Shown: positions 9,231 to 18,461, counted from the stretch's first letter. The stretch: DNA of 40,618 nucleotides from Candidatus Cloacimonadota bacterium (GCA_030600585.1 JAUVLU010000023.1:1-40618), one strand, 5' to 3'. Notes: generated by a model from the sequence alone, not told the origin. Numbers and translations are program-made.

Positions 9231-9992
9231 ATGAAGAAAACTCATCTATTCTTTTTAATCCTTCTTATTCCAATCTTGTTGAATTCTTATATTTTTGAAG
9301 TTGATACAACCGAATCACTAATTTTTTTTTCCTCAGTTCTCGCTCTCGATCTGAGTAATAATTATTTTGATAGACAGCTCATAAAAGCTCCAACCGAATT
9401 AGAACTGAATGCTTTAAGCCAGGATGATGTTCCATTCTTCGATAAAATTGCGTTCCAACCCTATTCATCAACATTAAAAGGCTACAGCAATTATGCGGCA
9501 TATCTTGCAACAGGTTCTACTATTTATTGTTTATACGAAAGTGATAGAAGGGTTTTATTGAATAATCTCTTAGTTTTCAGTGAGATCATGATAGTTCAGA
9601 GTGCAATTGTAAAATGGACGAAAACCCTTACCCATCGCTATCGACCGTTCGTGTATGATGAAGATGTGTCATATAGTAAAAAAAAGCAACGAAACAGTCA
9701 GCATTCATTTTACTCGATGCATAGCTCGACAGTTTTCGCATCAGCAACATGCGGTTATTATTACTACTTCCAAAAGTATGGGCATAATATTTTAATAGGT
9801 TCACTTCTTTTTGGAACTGCCGGTGCAACTGCAATATTACGGGTTGCTGCAGCTCAGCATTTCCCATCGGATGTTGTGGTAGGTGCAATTGTTGGAAGCG
9901 GAATAAGTTATGTCATCTGTAAATATCATCAGAATAAAAAATTAAAATTATCTTTCGGATATGATTCTATAGATATAAGTTATAGATTTTAG
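9231..9992 (+). CDS. PAP2-family membrane phosphatase
   Basis: Proteins of this family dephosphorylate lipid phosphates or undecaprenyl pyrophosphate at the membrane. I start at the ATG at 9231 because it opens with a signal peptide (MKKTHLFFLILLIPILLNS) and the upstream open frame (to 9090) is dispersed-repeat DNA. The three PAP2 motifs are present: KTLTHRYRP (K-x6-RP), SMHSS in place of the usual PSGH, and R-VAAAQ-H-FPSD with the catalytic His and Asp. Several hydrophobic segments fit a membrane protein of 254 residues. The substrate is unknown. Confidence 0.85.
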   Translation: MKKTHLFFLILLIPILLNSYIFEVDTTESLIFFSSVLALDLSNNYFDRQLIKAPTELELNALSQDDVPFFDKIAFQPYSSTLKGYSNYAAYLATGSTIYCLYESDRRVLLNNLLVFSEIMIVQSAIVKWTKTLTHRYRPFVYDEDVSYSKKKQRNSQHSFYSMHSSTVFASATCGYYYYFQKYGHNILIGSLLFGTAGATAILRVAAAQHFPSDVVVGAIVGSGISYVICKYHQNKKLKLSFGYDSIDISYRF

Positions 9993-10102
9993 GTTAGTAA
10001 CGAACCTTTTTCACCGCTAAGAACGCAAAGACGCAAATTTGAAACTTAATTTACCAATGACCAATTTAATCTTCGTGAATTTCGCGGCTGATTATTTTTA
10101 AC

Positions 10103-10232
10103 AACGAATCCGTCTTCGTCCCGATTTTCGGGACTACGCCGTGACAGGCAAAAACTAACAAGAACAAACTTTTTTGCCACTAAGAACACTAAGTAACGCT
10201 AAGAATATTGCTCTTTATCTTTTACCTTTTTG
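10103..10232 (+). repeat. 130-bp perfect direct repeat, copy 1
   Basis: By direct base comparison it is identical over 130 bases to 12344-12473. It begins AACGAATCCGTCTTCG, contains a GTCCCG-attt-CGGGAC hairpin and the phrase TTTTTTGCCACTAAGAACAC, and ends in TTTTACCTTTTTG. The two copies bracket the ABC-F gene in the same orientation. Confidence 0.95.
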
Positions 10233-10233
10233 T

Positions 10234-10263
10234 TTTTCTCAAAGCAGGAGCTTTGAGTTACTT
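10234..10263 (+). repeat. Dispersed palindromic repeat, copy 2
   Basis: Same CTCAAAGC-AGGA-GCTTTGAG element as at 4866-4895 (opposite orientation) and 12516-12545. Confidence 0.8.
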
Positions 10264-10293
10264 TTGCCTTTTACTTTTTTCCTTGATCCTTGC

Positions 10294-10328
10294 TTTCTCC
10301 TTTCTCCTTTCTCCTTTCTCCTTTCTCC
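10294..10328 (+). repeat. Tandem 7-bp repeat (TTTCTCC) x5 in a pyrimidine tract
   Basis: Five exact TTTCTCC units are followed by degenerate GCTTTTT/GCTTTCT units up to ~10375. Similar pyrimidine tracts occur at 12470-12605, and purine ones (reverse strand) at 4837-4865 and 35130-35178. Confidence 0.8.
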
Positions 10329-10464
10329 TTTCTGATTTCTGCTTTTTGCTTTTTGCTTTCTGCTTTCTGCTTTTTACTTGAATGAATTAAATTCAATTTT
10401 GTTGAGTAATCTGTATTTGACAAATAAACTCTCATTTAAAAGCTGTTTGTTAGTGAGGTAGTTA

Positions 10465-12342
10465 TTGAGTAAGAATATAATTTCGATTGAAGAATTGAAT
10501 AAATCATTCGCTGAGAAATTGATCTGTAAAAACAGTTCATTTGGAATATTCGAGAATGAGAAGATCGGATTAGTTGGAATAAACGGATGCGGTAAATCAA
10601 CGCTTTTAAAACTTCTAATTGGAATAGAGCCTGCTGATTCGGGAAATATCACATTCCGCAAAAATATTCGTACCGGTTATCTTCCTCAGATTCCTCAGCT
10701 TAATGCAGAAAACACAATTTATGAAGAAATATATTACAGTGATCATCCTCAATTTGATCTATTACAAAAATATTATAGGATCCTCAAAAGACTTGAAACA
10801 GAACCATCACCGGCTGTAGAAGAAGAACATCACCGCATCATCAAAGAAATTGAAATTAGAGATGCCTGGAAGATCGAAGTTAAAGCAAAGAGTATCTTAG
10901 ATAAATTTGGGTTTAGCGATATAAATCAGAAGATATCAACTCTCTCCGGCGGGCAGAAAAGACGTATCGATCTTGCTAGAGTATTGATGGACGAACCGGA
11001 TATACTGCTGCTGGATGAACCGACCAACCATCTTGATATTGATACTATCGAATGGTTTCAGAATTATCTATCCAATTACAAAGGTACGATCTTCTTTGTA
11101 ACTCACGACCGTTATTTTCTGGACGCAGTTTCCAATAAAATAATTGAAATGGATAATGGACAGATAAACTTTTATAAAGGGAATTATTCATATTATCTTC
11201 GTAAAAAAGAGCAGCAGGATATTGATGTTAAGAGGAAGGAAACTCGACGCAAAGCTCAATTGAAAAAAGAACTCAAATGGCTTCAGCGTGGTGCGAGAGC
11301 AAGAACTTCCAAGCCAAAAGACCATCTTGACAGGGTTAAAAAATTGATTGATAAATCTTATCTATCCGAGAATAAAGATCTCAATATTTCCTTCAAAACA
11401 AAGCGTCTCGGGAAAACCATTTTAGAGATCAGGAATATTTCTAAACAATATGATGATAAAGTTCTTTTCACTAATTTCAATCATAATTTTCAAAAACTGG
11501 AGCGGATCGGGATCATCGGGGCTAACGGATGCGGGAAAACAACTCTTCTGAAGTGCATCATGGAAGAGATCGATCCGGATAACGGCTCAATTAAAATTGG
11601 AGTTAATACCTCTTTTTCATATTTTCAGCAGAATATTGATGAATTCGATAATGATCAAACTGTTCTAAATTACATTCAGGATTTTGCGCATAATATTCGC
11701 ACGGCTGATGGAATTCTTCATTCTGCCTCTGAAATGCTGCAGCGTTTCCTTTTTGACGGCAAGATGCAGCAGAGTAAATTAGAAAATTTATCCGGCGGAG
11801 AAAAGAAACGGCTCTACCTTTTACGCTCTTTGATGTTCGGAAGTAATTTTATTATCCTCGATGAACCAACAAATGATCTCGATATTCGCACATTGGAAAT
11901 ATTGGAAGATTATCTCGATGCATTTAAGGGCTGCATTATTGTCGTTTCGCATGATCGATATTTCCTGGATAGGTTAACAGACTACCTCTTTATTTTCGAT
12001 GAAGATAGAATAATAAAATTCCCTGGAAATTATTCCGATTTTTTACTGGTTAAAAAATATCGTGATGAAGAGAAAAAAAAAAATAAATCTGAAAACAAAA
12101 AGCAAAAAATAAAAAAAGTATCAAATAAACTAAGCTTTAATGAAAAACGTGAAATAGAATTGATCGAGAAAGCAATAAAAAATATAGAAGATCAAATTTT
12201 ATTATTAAATAACAAAATTGAAAAAGAAGCCTCAAGCCTCTCCCCTGCTGATTTCAGGGAGATCACAAATAAATTGGAAGAATTAAAAGTAAGAATGGAT
12301 GAACTCGAATTTCGCTGGTTGGAATTGGATGAGAAGAATTAG
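10465..12342 (+). CDS. ABC-F family ATPase (Uup-like)
   Basis: This soluble protein has two ABC ATPase domains and no membrane segment, the hallmark of ABC-F proteins that act on ribosomes. Domain 1 has Walker A GINGCGKST (residues 38-46), signature LSGGQKRR and LLLDEPTNHLD. Domain 2 has GANGCGKTT, LSGGEKKR and IILDEPTNDLD. The last ~80 residues are charged and helix-forming (ENKKQKIKK...), like the Uup C-terminal coiled coil. The start is a TTG with GAGG upstream. The gene stands alone between identical 130-bp repeats, so recombination between them would remove it. Uup is the closest named relative I can suggest, not a certainty. Confidence 0.9.
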   Translation: MSKNIISIEELNKSFAEKLICKNSSFGIFENEKIGLVGINGCGKSTLLKLLIGIEPADSGNITFRKNIRTGYLPQIPQLNAENTIYEEIYYSDHPQFDLLQKYYRILKRLETEPSPAVEEEHHRIIKEIEIRDAWKIEVKAKSILDKFGFSDINQKISTLSGGQKRRIDLARVLMDEPDILLLDEPTNHLDIDTIEWFQNYLSNYKGTIFFVTHDRYFLDAVSNKIIEMDNGQINFYKGNYSYYLRKKEQQDIDVKRKETRRKAQLKKELKWLQRGARARTSKPKDHLDRVKKLIDKSYLSENKDLNISFKTKRLGKTILEIRNISKQYDDKVLFTNFNHNFQKLERIGIIGANGCGKTTLLKCIMEEIDPDNGSIKIGVNTSFSYFQQNIDEFDNDQTVLNYIQDFAHNIRTADGILHSASEMLQRFLFDGKMQQSKLENLSGGEKKRLYLLRSLMFGSNFIILDEPTNDLDIRTLEILEDYLDAFKGCIIVVSHDRYFLDRLTDYLFIFDEDRIIKFPGNYSDFLLVKKYRDEEKKKNKSENKKQKIKKVSNKLSFNEKREIELIEKAIKNIEDQILLLNNKIEKEASSLSPADFREITNKLEELKVRMDELEFRWLELDEKN

Positions 12343-12343
12343 G

Positions 12344-12473
12344 AACGAATCCGTCTTCGTCCCGATTTTCGGGACTACGCCGTGACAGGCAAAAACTAAC
12401 AAGAACAAACTTTTTTGCCACTAAGAACACTAAGTAACGCTAAGAATATTGCTCTTTATCTTTTACCTTTTTG
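12344..12473 (+). repeat. 130-bp perfect direct repeat, copy 2
   Basis: Identical to 10103-10232 at every base. It starts two bases after the ABC-F stop codon. Confidence 0.95.
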
Positions 12474-12515
12474 CTTTTGATCCTTGATCCTTGCTTTTTG
12501 CTTTTACCTTTTTGC

Positions 12516-12545
12516 TTTTCTCAAAGCAGGAGCTTTGAGTTACTT
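12516..12545 (+). repeat. Dispersed palindromic repeat, copy 3
   Basis: Same 30-base unit as 10234-10263, at a similar distance downstream of the 130-bp repeat, so the homology between the two flanks continues in patches beyond the 130 identical bases. Confidence 0.8.
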
Positions 12546-12663
12546 TTACCTTCTTCCTTGATCCTTGCTTTTTCCTTTTTGCTTTTTGCTTTTTCCTTTC
12601 AATCTCCAATCTCCAATCTCCAATCTTTTTCTCTGTGCCTTTGTGTCTCTGTGTTTAATTCTT

Positions 12664-13605
12664 TTAAAAACCTTTAATTTTATCCTTTAATTCCTTTATT
12701 CTCGATCTTCTCAGCATTTTTTCTTCCAGCTCTTTTCTTAGCTGCACAACATCATCCTCTACACTTGCCAAGACATCACTTGCTTTATGAAAATCTAAAA
12801 TTCCAACATCCATTAATTTGGGCTTAATATAGATATCTGGAGTTTTGATCTTCATTTGATATTTTATAATAGAATCTTGCAATATTTCAAAACTAGTCAT
12901 AATATTATCAAATAAATTTGGTGCTTTTACTTTTTCCGGAATGCTCAGATTTCCCGAAACATCGATTGCAATTGTAATATCACATTCATCCTGGATAATA
13001 TCATACGGCAAATTATTTGTAATACCACCGTCTATTAAAACCATATTATCCATAATTACAGGTTCAAATACAGCAGGAATAGACATACTGGCTCGAATTG
13101 CCGGAATGAGTTCACCTGAATCAAAAATGATTTGTTTCTGTTCCCAATAATCTGTTGCTACAATTTTCAAAGGTATTTTCAACTCTTCAAAAGTTTTTAC
13201 CGGTAGATTCTCTTCAAAGAATTTTTCAACTCTCTTTCCATATAGAAAACTTGTATTCTTAAAAAATGAAATATCGATCATTTTGTGGATATTTTCAAAT
13301 TTTTTATAATATTCTTTTATATCGGTTATTTTATCATCAACGAATTTTTCTAATATATTTCCATCTTTCCCGCTCGAAGTAATTTCTTTTTCTGTTTTCT
13401 TGCTACTAATATCAATTGTGTCTAAAATATCATTGATTTCTTTTCCCGATAATCCTGAGGCATACATTGCACCAATAATAGCGCCAATGCTTGTTCCGGA
13501 AATTATGGAAGGTTTCAAGTTCATTTCATCTAAGACCTTAAGGAATTCAATGTGACAGATCCCTCTTGCTCCACCACCGCCAAGTGTTAATCCGATTTTT
13601 TTCAT
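12664..13605 (-). CDS. Patatin-like phospholipase (RssA-like)
   Basis: This 313-residue serine lipase-type hydrolase should cleave acyl esters from lipids. It has the oxyanion loop GGGGARG (residues 9-15), nucleophile motif GTSIG (Ser39) and catalytic DGG (Asp192), the full patatin dyad. There is no signal peptide, so it is cytoplasmic or membrane-associated like bacterial RssA-type proteins. The C-terminus is charged and helical. It is transcribed divergently from murI. Confidence 0.9.
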   Translation of the reverse strand: MKKIGLTLGGGGARGICHIEFLKVLDEMNLKPSIISGTSIGAIIGAMYASGLSGKEINDILDTIDISSKKTEKEITSSGKDGNILEKFVDDKITDIKEYYKKFENIHKMIDISFFKNTSFLYGKRVEKFFEENLPVKTFEELKIPLKIVATDYWEQKQIIFDSGELIPAIRASMSIPAVFEPVIMDNMVLIDGGITNNLPYDIIQDECDITIAIDVSGNLSIPEKVKAPNLFDNIMTSFEILQDSIIKYQMKIKTPDIYIKPKLMDVGILDFHKASDVLASVEDDVVQLRKELEEKMLRRSRIKELKDKIKGF

Positions 13606-13646
13606 AATTTCTTTCCAACCTGTTTTTCAATATTAATTCGAATTCT

Positions 13647-13675
13647 AAAATAATTATCTACTGCCAGCTTGACAA
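13647..13675 (-). promoter_or_regulatory. Candidate promoter for the patatin-like gene
   Basis: On the minus strand TTGTCA (13675-13670) is followed after 17 bases by TATTTT (13652-13647), about 40 bases upstream of the start codon. The spacing is ideal; the -10 matches 4 of 6. Confidence 0.35.
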
Positions 13676-13730
13676 CATATTTCTATTCACAATTTTGGAA
13701 ACAAGTAAGTTTTGCAAAGGAGAAAGTATT

Positions 13731-14534
13731 TTGGATAAAAAACCAATTGGTATTTTTGATTCAGGTGTAGGTGGATTAACCGTATTCAAAGAAATTCGCA
13801 AACGATTCCCCTACGAAGATATTATATATTTTGGTGATACTGCTCGAGTTCCTTACGGACCGAAATCCCGGAATACTGTTATTGAATATTCTATTCAGAA
13901 TGCACGATTCCTGATCCAACAAGGAGCAAAGATCATTGTAATAGCCTGTAACACTTCTTCTGCAACCGCACTAACGCAACTTCAAAAATTACTTCCGGTT
14001 CCGGTTCTCGGTGTTATCGAACCGGGTGCTCTCTCCGCCGTTAAAATGTCCGTCAGCAAACGCATTGGTGTAATTGGAACGGAAGGAACTATTCGCAGTC
14101 AGGCATATTCCTCCGCAATTTCCAAACTGGATAAAAGCTGTATTGTATTCAGCAAACCATGCCCTCTATTTGTTCCACTTGCTGAAGAAGGCTGGCAAGA
14201 TCATGAAGCAACCCGGCTTACAATTAAAGAATATCTTACTTCTCTTCTACAGAATGATATTGATACTCTGGTTCTGGGCTGCACTCACTATCCCATTCTT
14301 AAAACTGCAATTCAACAATTTGCAGGAGATAAAGTTACACTTGTTGACAGTGCTAAAACCGTTACAGACAAACTTGATGATATCCTGCCAAATAGAGAAT
14401 CCAAAAAAATTGGAGAAGATCATTTTTATGTAAGTGATAATGAAGAAAAATTCAATAATATTGCATCAAAAATACTTGGTATGAATATAGATAAATTGAT
14501 AAAAGTTAGACTTGGTGAAGGCTGGTTTCTATAA
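13731..14534 (+). CDS. murI: Glutamate racemase
   Basis: It converts L- to D-glutamate for peptidoglycan. All hallmarks are present: GIFDSGVGGLT near the start, YFGDTARVPYG, ACNTSSA with the first catalytic Cys and GCTHYP with the second. I start at the TTG at 13731 because AAAGGAG (13716-13722) lies 8 bases upstream and the racemase core begins four residues later; the frame is open to an ATG at 13695. Length is 267 residues, usual for the family. The next gene follows after two bases. Confidence 0.95.
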   Translation: MDKKPIGIFDSGVGGLTVFKEIRKRFPYEDIIYFGDTARVPYGPKSRNTVIEYSIQNARFLIQQGAKIIVIACNTSSATALTQLQKLLPVPVLGVIEPGALSAVKMSVSKRIGVIGTEGTIRSQAYSSAISKLDKSCIVFSKPCPLFVPLAEEGWQDHEATRLTIKEYLTSLLQNDIDTLVLGCTHYPILKTAIQQFAGDKVTLVDSAKTVTDKLDDILPNRESKKIGEDHFYVSDNEEKFNNIASKILGMNIDKLIKVRLGEGWFL

Positions 14535-14536
14535 TA

Positions 14537-15580
14537 ATGGAAAAATTTACAGAGTTAGCCTTTAATATAATAAATAATTTATTAAAAATACAAAAAAATG
14601 ATGTCATCTCTATTTCCGGTGAAATTCATAATGGCAACAACTCCAACGAACCGCTCATCGAATTACCCTTAATAGAGGAATTGGCTGTTGCCATAAGAAA
14701 ACGAAAGGCATTCCCCGTTCTCGAGATGTCCACCGAAAAACTAAAAAAACGTTTTTTTGCAGAAATGCCGGATGAGGTATTCTCCGTTCCACCAAATTAT
14801 TACAAGAGTTGGATAAATGCGATAGATAAATTCATTGAGATAAGCTGGGAAAGTTATTCCAGCGATTTTCATGAAACTTCAGACAAACAGTTAAAACAAT
14901 TTAAAGATTCAACAAACTCTATTATGCAGCATCTTTTCCAACAGAAAAAGAAGATCATTTTCCTCAACTTCCCCACACAACAACTTGCAGAATATATCGG
15001 TACAGATTATCAAAAACTTGTTGATACTTACATTGATGGTGTAAATTGCAATTATAATCTGTTAAAAATTAACGGTGAAGAATACCGCGAACAATACTTC
15101 TCATTTTCTAATTATCGTATCACAACCCATAGTGAGACATTGGCTATTAAAATAAACAGAGATAAACCTATTCTTTTTTCCGGTGATACTTCTGAACACC
15201 AAATAATAGTTTTACCTACCGGGATCATTGAATTCCCAATCAAGCGTGAGAGTATGAACGGTATCTATTTTGCCGAAAAAATATATTATAAAGAACGTAA
15301 TTATAATAATGTAAAAATTAAATTTGAGAATGGATCAATACGTTATGTTGCCTTCAAAGAGGATAAAAAGGGAAATTTCCATTTGCAGAATGAACTTATA
15401 AACAGTGATGAACTGTGCTTCCTGACTCTTGGGTTCAATCGAGACATCAAAGAATACACAAATTATTTTTCTTATGACCGCTGTATTGATGGTAATATAT
15501 CGATGAAATTCTTTGATAAAAATTCTAAACCGATATTTCTTTCAAATATAAATAGTAAAATAGATAAAGAAAATAAATAA
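14537..15580 (+). CDS. M29 aminopeptidase-like protein, possibly inactive
   Basis: This 347-residue cytoplasmic protein is encoded between murI and pyrG. Its pattern resembles M29 (AmpS/thermophilic leucyl) aminopeptidases: VLPTGIIEFPIKRESMNGIYF sits where the family has a (S/A)GEV-type metal-ligand motif, followed by FENGSIRYV, LTLGFNRDIKEY and RCIDGNISMKFF. The usual metal ligands (Glu in GEV, Glu before the glycine turn, His in GxxH) are not in place, so it may have lost metal and activity. The assignment rests on pattern only. The two-base gap from murI indicates co-transcription. Confidence 0.5.
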   Translation: MEKFTELAFNIINNLLKIQKNDVISISGEIHNGNNSNEPLIELPLIEELAVAIRKRKAFPVLEMSTEKLKKRFFAEMPDEVFSVPPNYYKSWINAIDKFIEISWESYSSDFHETSDKQLKQFKDSTNSIMQHLFQQKKKIIFLNFPTQQLAEYIGTDYQKLVDTYIDGVNCNYNLLKINGEEYREQYFSFSNYRITTHSETLAIKINRDKPILFSGDTSEHQIIVLPTGIIEFPIKRESMNGIYFAEKIYYKERNYNNVKIKFENGSIRYVAFKEDKKGNFHLQNELINSDELCFLTLGFNRDIKEYTNYFSYDRCIDGNISMKFFDKNSKPIFLSNINSKIDKENK

Positions 15581-15611
15581 TTATGCATTCTAATTAAATA
15601 GGAGAATTATT

Positions 15612-17213
15612 TTGGCTAAACATATTTTTGTAATTGGTGGAGTTTTATCTTCGTTGGGAAAAGGAATAGCAGCTTCTTCAATAGGTTTACTTTTAAAGAA
15701 GATGGGATATAAAGTAGTAATGCAAAAATTTGACCCATATTTAAATGTAGATCCCGGAACAATGAGTCCATTCCAACATGGAGAAGTTTTTGTAACTGAT
15801 GATGGCGCAGAAACAGATCTCGATCTGGGCCATTATGAGAGATTCATTGGTAATCCTCTGAATAAAAACTCCAATTCAACATCAGGTCAGATCTATGAAA
15901 CTGTTCTCAAGAAAGAAAGACGTGGTGACTACCTGGGAAAAACAGTTCAGGTAATTCCTCACATAACCGATGAAATAAAAAGGGTTATTACGGCTATTGG
16001 AAAAGAAAATGATATTGTTATAACAGAGATTGGTGGAACTGTTGGTGATATTGAAAGCCTGCCCTTTTTGGAGGCTGTCAGACAGTTCCGAATGGATGTA
16101 GGCATGGAAAATTCTCTCTTCATTTTCCTTACTTATGTTCCATATATAAAAGCTGCCGGTGAGCTTAAAACAAAACCTACTCAGCATGCAACAACGAAAT
16201 TACGAGAGATTGGAATTCAACCCGATCTTTTACTTTGCCGTTCGGAAATGCCATTGAATGATGAAATCGAATCTAAAATCTCACTCTTTACAAATGTACC
16301 GAAAAGCCGAGTTATAAATGCTTATGACGCTTCTACTATTTATGAAGTGCCAAAAATTCTTATGGAAGCTAAAATTCATGAGAGAATTTGTGAACATCTT
16401 CACTTAAGACAGCGTAAGATCGATTTTTCTGATTGGGATAGAATTATAGATGGCATAAAGAATTCTACTGAGGAAGTTGAAATAGCAGTTTGTGGAAAAT
16501 ATGTCGAACATCAGGATGCTTATAAAAGTGTTTGGGCAGCTCTTATCCATTCAGCAGCAGCTAATAAGTTGAAACTTATAATTAAATGGGTTGATTCTGA
16601 AAAGATCAGCAGTAAGAATGATATTGAGAAGAATCTATCTGGCGTAGATGGAATTCTTGTTCCAGGTGGTTTTGGGAATCGCGGTATCGATGGAAAGATA
16701 GCTATTGCAGGATTTGCCAGAGAAAATAAAATCCCATTCTTTGGAATATGTCTTGGTATGCAGATCGCTGTAGTTGAATTCATTCAGAATGTATGCGGAT
16801 TAACAGAAGCTTACAGCAGCGAGTTTATAGAAGATTGTGAACATCCGGTGATTCATCTTATGGATGATCAGAAATACTTAGAAAAAATGGGTGGCACAAT
16901 GAGATTAGGTGCTCAACCTTGTGTACTCAAAAATGATTCTTTAGTAAATAAAATATATAAGAAGACAGAAATCTCTGAAAGACACCGGCATAGATATGAA
17001 TTCAATAATAAATACAGAGATATCATAGAAAAAAAAGGAATGAGGATCGTTGGAACTTCACCTGATAATTTGCTTGTAGAAGTGGTTGAGATCCCTGATC
17101 ACCCATTCTTTATTGCTGTTCAATATCATCCTGAATTCAAATCTCGACCCGATAACCCTCATCCGATTTTCTTTGAATTCGTAAAAGCAGCAGGGAAGAA
17201 AGGGAAAAAGTAA
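15612..17213 (+). CDS. pyrG: CTP synthase
   Basis: It makes CTP from UTP with glutamine as nitrogen donor. The N-terminal synthetase domain opens with GGVLSSLGKGIAASSIG and contains DPYLNVDPGTMSPFQHGEVFV. The C-terminal glutaminase domain has GICLGMQ (nucleophile Cys380) and QYHPEF with the catalytic His and Glu. At 533 residues it is full length. The start is a TTG (AKHIFVIGG follows) with AGGAG upstream. It ends the murI operon. Confidence 0.97.
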   Translation: MAKHIFVIGGVLSSLGKGIAASSIGLLLKKMGYKVVMQKFDPYLNVDPGTMSPFQHGEVFVTDDGAETDLDLGHYERFIGNPLNKNSNSTSGQIYETVLKKERRGDYLGKTVQVIPHITDEIKRVITAIGKENDIVITEIGGTVGDIESLPFLEAVRQFRMDVGMENSLFIFLTYVPYIKAAGELKTKPTQHATTKLREIGIQPDLLLCRSEMPLNDEIESKISLFTNVPKSRVINAYDASTIYEVPKILMEAKIHERICEHLHLRQRKIDFSDWDRIIDGIKNSTEEVEIAVCGKYVEHQDAYKSVWAALIHSAAANKLKLIIKWVDSEKISSKNDIEKNLSGVDGILVPGGFGNRGIDGKIAIAGFARENKIPFFGICLGMQIAVVEFIQNVCGLTEAYSSEFIEDCEHPVIHLMDDQKYLEKMGGTMRLGAQPCVLKNDSLVNKIYKKTEISERHRHRYEFNNKYRDIIEKKGMRIVGTSPDNLLVEVVEIPDHPFFIAVQYHPEFKSRPDNPHPIFFEFVKAAGKKGKK

Positions 17214-17220
17214 TGTTTGG

Positions 17221-17265
17221 CACCTGCCACGTTAGCGATAGCGTTGTGGAGGTGTTTGTTATGGG
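17221..17265. repeat. Bulged hairpin plus TTTGTTATGGG between convergent genes
   Basis: CACCT-G-CCAC pairs with GTGGAGGTG (17246-17254) leaving one unpaired G, then TTTGTTATGGG (17255-17265). The same 11-mer occurs at 35748-35758, at the 3' end of another minus-strand accessory gene. It may serve as a terminator for pyrG. The bulged stem with CATAAC/GTTATG edges also resembles an integron attC site, which is inference. Confidence 0.5.
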
Positions 17266-17272
17266 AATTTCA

Positions 17273-18406
17273 TCAGTTTTTCTTATACAACTCAAGATCA
17301 ATTTTATTAACTCCTTCTTCTTTATCAAATCTTAGAAATCCAAAATTATTATTAGTTTCAACAATATTAAAGACATATTGATACCTTAACATTTGAAAGC
17401 TATTTAAATCATAAATTTCACTAAAATAATGATCTTGAATATATCCTGAATAGTGTTGTTGGATTGTATATAAAAGATAATGGTTTTGCATTGTTAACTT
17501 ATCTTTATATAGATTTGTATGTGGATATATACCAATCAAATTTTGAGTTTTATCAGTTCTATAATCAAATTTATAAATTACTTCTTCATCACCTAATTTA
17601 CCATAAATATAAAGGAGGTCGTCTTTTTTATTGAAGACTGCATTGTAAGTTCTCTCACAACTTGTAGGAAGATTCACTTCTTTTAGCATAGTTTTATTAA
17701 TTAAATCAAAAAATACAATCTTCTCATTTTCCGAATTACTTCTAACATTAAAAACCAAGAAATCATCAAAAACATTAAGATATTTAATTGGGACGTGTTT
17801 CATAAACTCAATGCTTAAATGTGGTTGTTGATGGATTACAGAAAAAGAATTAAACTCAATATTATATTCTACAATTTCGGATTTTTCCCCTTTTAAATCA
17901 GGATTCAACCAAATAATTGATTTCTCATTTATAGAAATGAAGAGGTTGTTTGAATAATCATCTTTAAGACTACAAATTATTTCTGATTTAATAATCTTGA
18001 TTTCTTTGCTCTGTATATTGTATATATAAATATCTTTTAGTTTATGGGTATCATCATTTTTTGATACGACAAACACAATGTATGAATTATTATTACAATA
18101 CTCACTGATTTGTTTATTATCCCCATCAAATGATATTATTTCATTTGCAATTGATGAAGTTGATATATCGTATTCAATCAATTTGGAATAGTCATCAATC
18201 CAATTTTGATTTATTAAAAATAAACTATTGCTTTCTGATAAGTATTGGTCAGAAATAATCAGTCTATAAGGCATCTGAAATTTGTCTGTAAAAGTGTGAC
18301 TATAATTTGCTTTTACAGTATCATTTGCATAATATCCTGATTGATAGTTAATAGTAGAACAGCTACATAAAACGAATACGATAACTATTAGCACTAAATT
18401 CTTCAT
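17273..18406 (-). CDS. Lipoprotein with beta-propeller-like repeats, function unknown
   Basis: This 377-residue protein starts with a lipoprotein signal (lipobox VLCS-Cys at ~16). The rest is a series of short beta-like units that alternate I/V/Y-rich strands with turns (IYIYNIQSKEIKII, IVFFDLINKTMLKEV, LLYIYGKLGDEEVIYKFDYRT), the look of a WD/kelch/PQQ-like propeller. No family is recognised. GGGG precedes the ATG. It follows another lipoprotein gene (18462-19541) on the same strand, probably as a pair. Very AT-rich. Confidence 0.7.
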   Translation of the reverse strand: MKNLVLIVIVFVLCSCSTINYQSGYYANDTVKANYSHTFTDKFQMPYRLIISDQYLSESNSLFLINQNWIDDYSKLIEYDISTSSIANEIISFDGDNKQISEYCNNNSYIVFVVSKNDDTHKLKDIYIYNIQSKEIKIIKSEIICSLKDDYSNNLFISINEKSIIWLNPDLKGEKSEIVEYNIEFNSFSVIHQQPHLSIEFMKHVPIKYLNVFDDFLVFNVRSNSENEKIVFFDLINKTMLKEVNLPTSCERTYNAVFNKKDDLLYIYGKLGDEEVIYKFDYRTDKTQNLIGIYPHTNLYKDKLTMQNHYLLYTIQQHYSGYIQDHYFSEIYDLNSFQMLRYQYVFNIVETNNNFGFLRFDKEEGVNKIDLELYKKN

Positions 18407-18461
18407 ACTTTACCCCAATTATTATTTACTAAAAATCTCATTTATTTTGTGAAATCCTAGA

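Larger units (their letters stand above)
9993..10464. other. Repeat-filled intergenic region
   Basis: No gene is present. In order it holds a CACCGCTAAGAACGCAAAGACGCAAA fragment in pieces of 10-11-base rhythm (10010-10036), copy 1 of the 130-bp repeat (10103-10232), a CTCAAAGC palindrome (10234-10263), a long pyrimidine tract with five 7-bp units (10294-10328), and the GAGG ribosome site for the ABC-F gene. Confidence 0.7.
12343..12663. other. Repeat-filled intergenic region
   Basis: No gene is present; a 68-codon open frame here (12471-12677) is built of pyrimidine-tract translation. Contents are copy 2 of the 130-bp repeat, the CTCAAAGC palindrome, a pyrimidine tract with CAATCTC x3 (about 12600-12625), and CTGTGCCTTTGTGTCTCTGTG (12633-12653), a short 10-base-rhythm repeat. 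It lies between convergent genes. Confidence 0.7.

Noticed and set aside
12471-12677. 68-codon open frame on the plus strand
   Set aside because: It translates a pyrimidine tract (Leu/Phe/Ser runs) within dispersed repeats; no ribosome site and low complexity.
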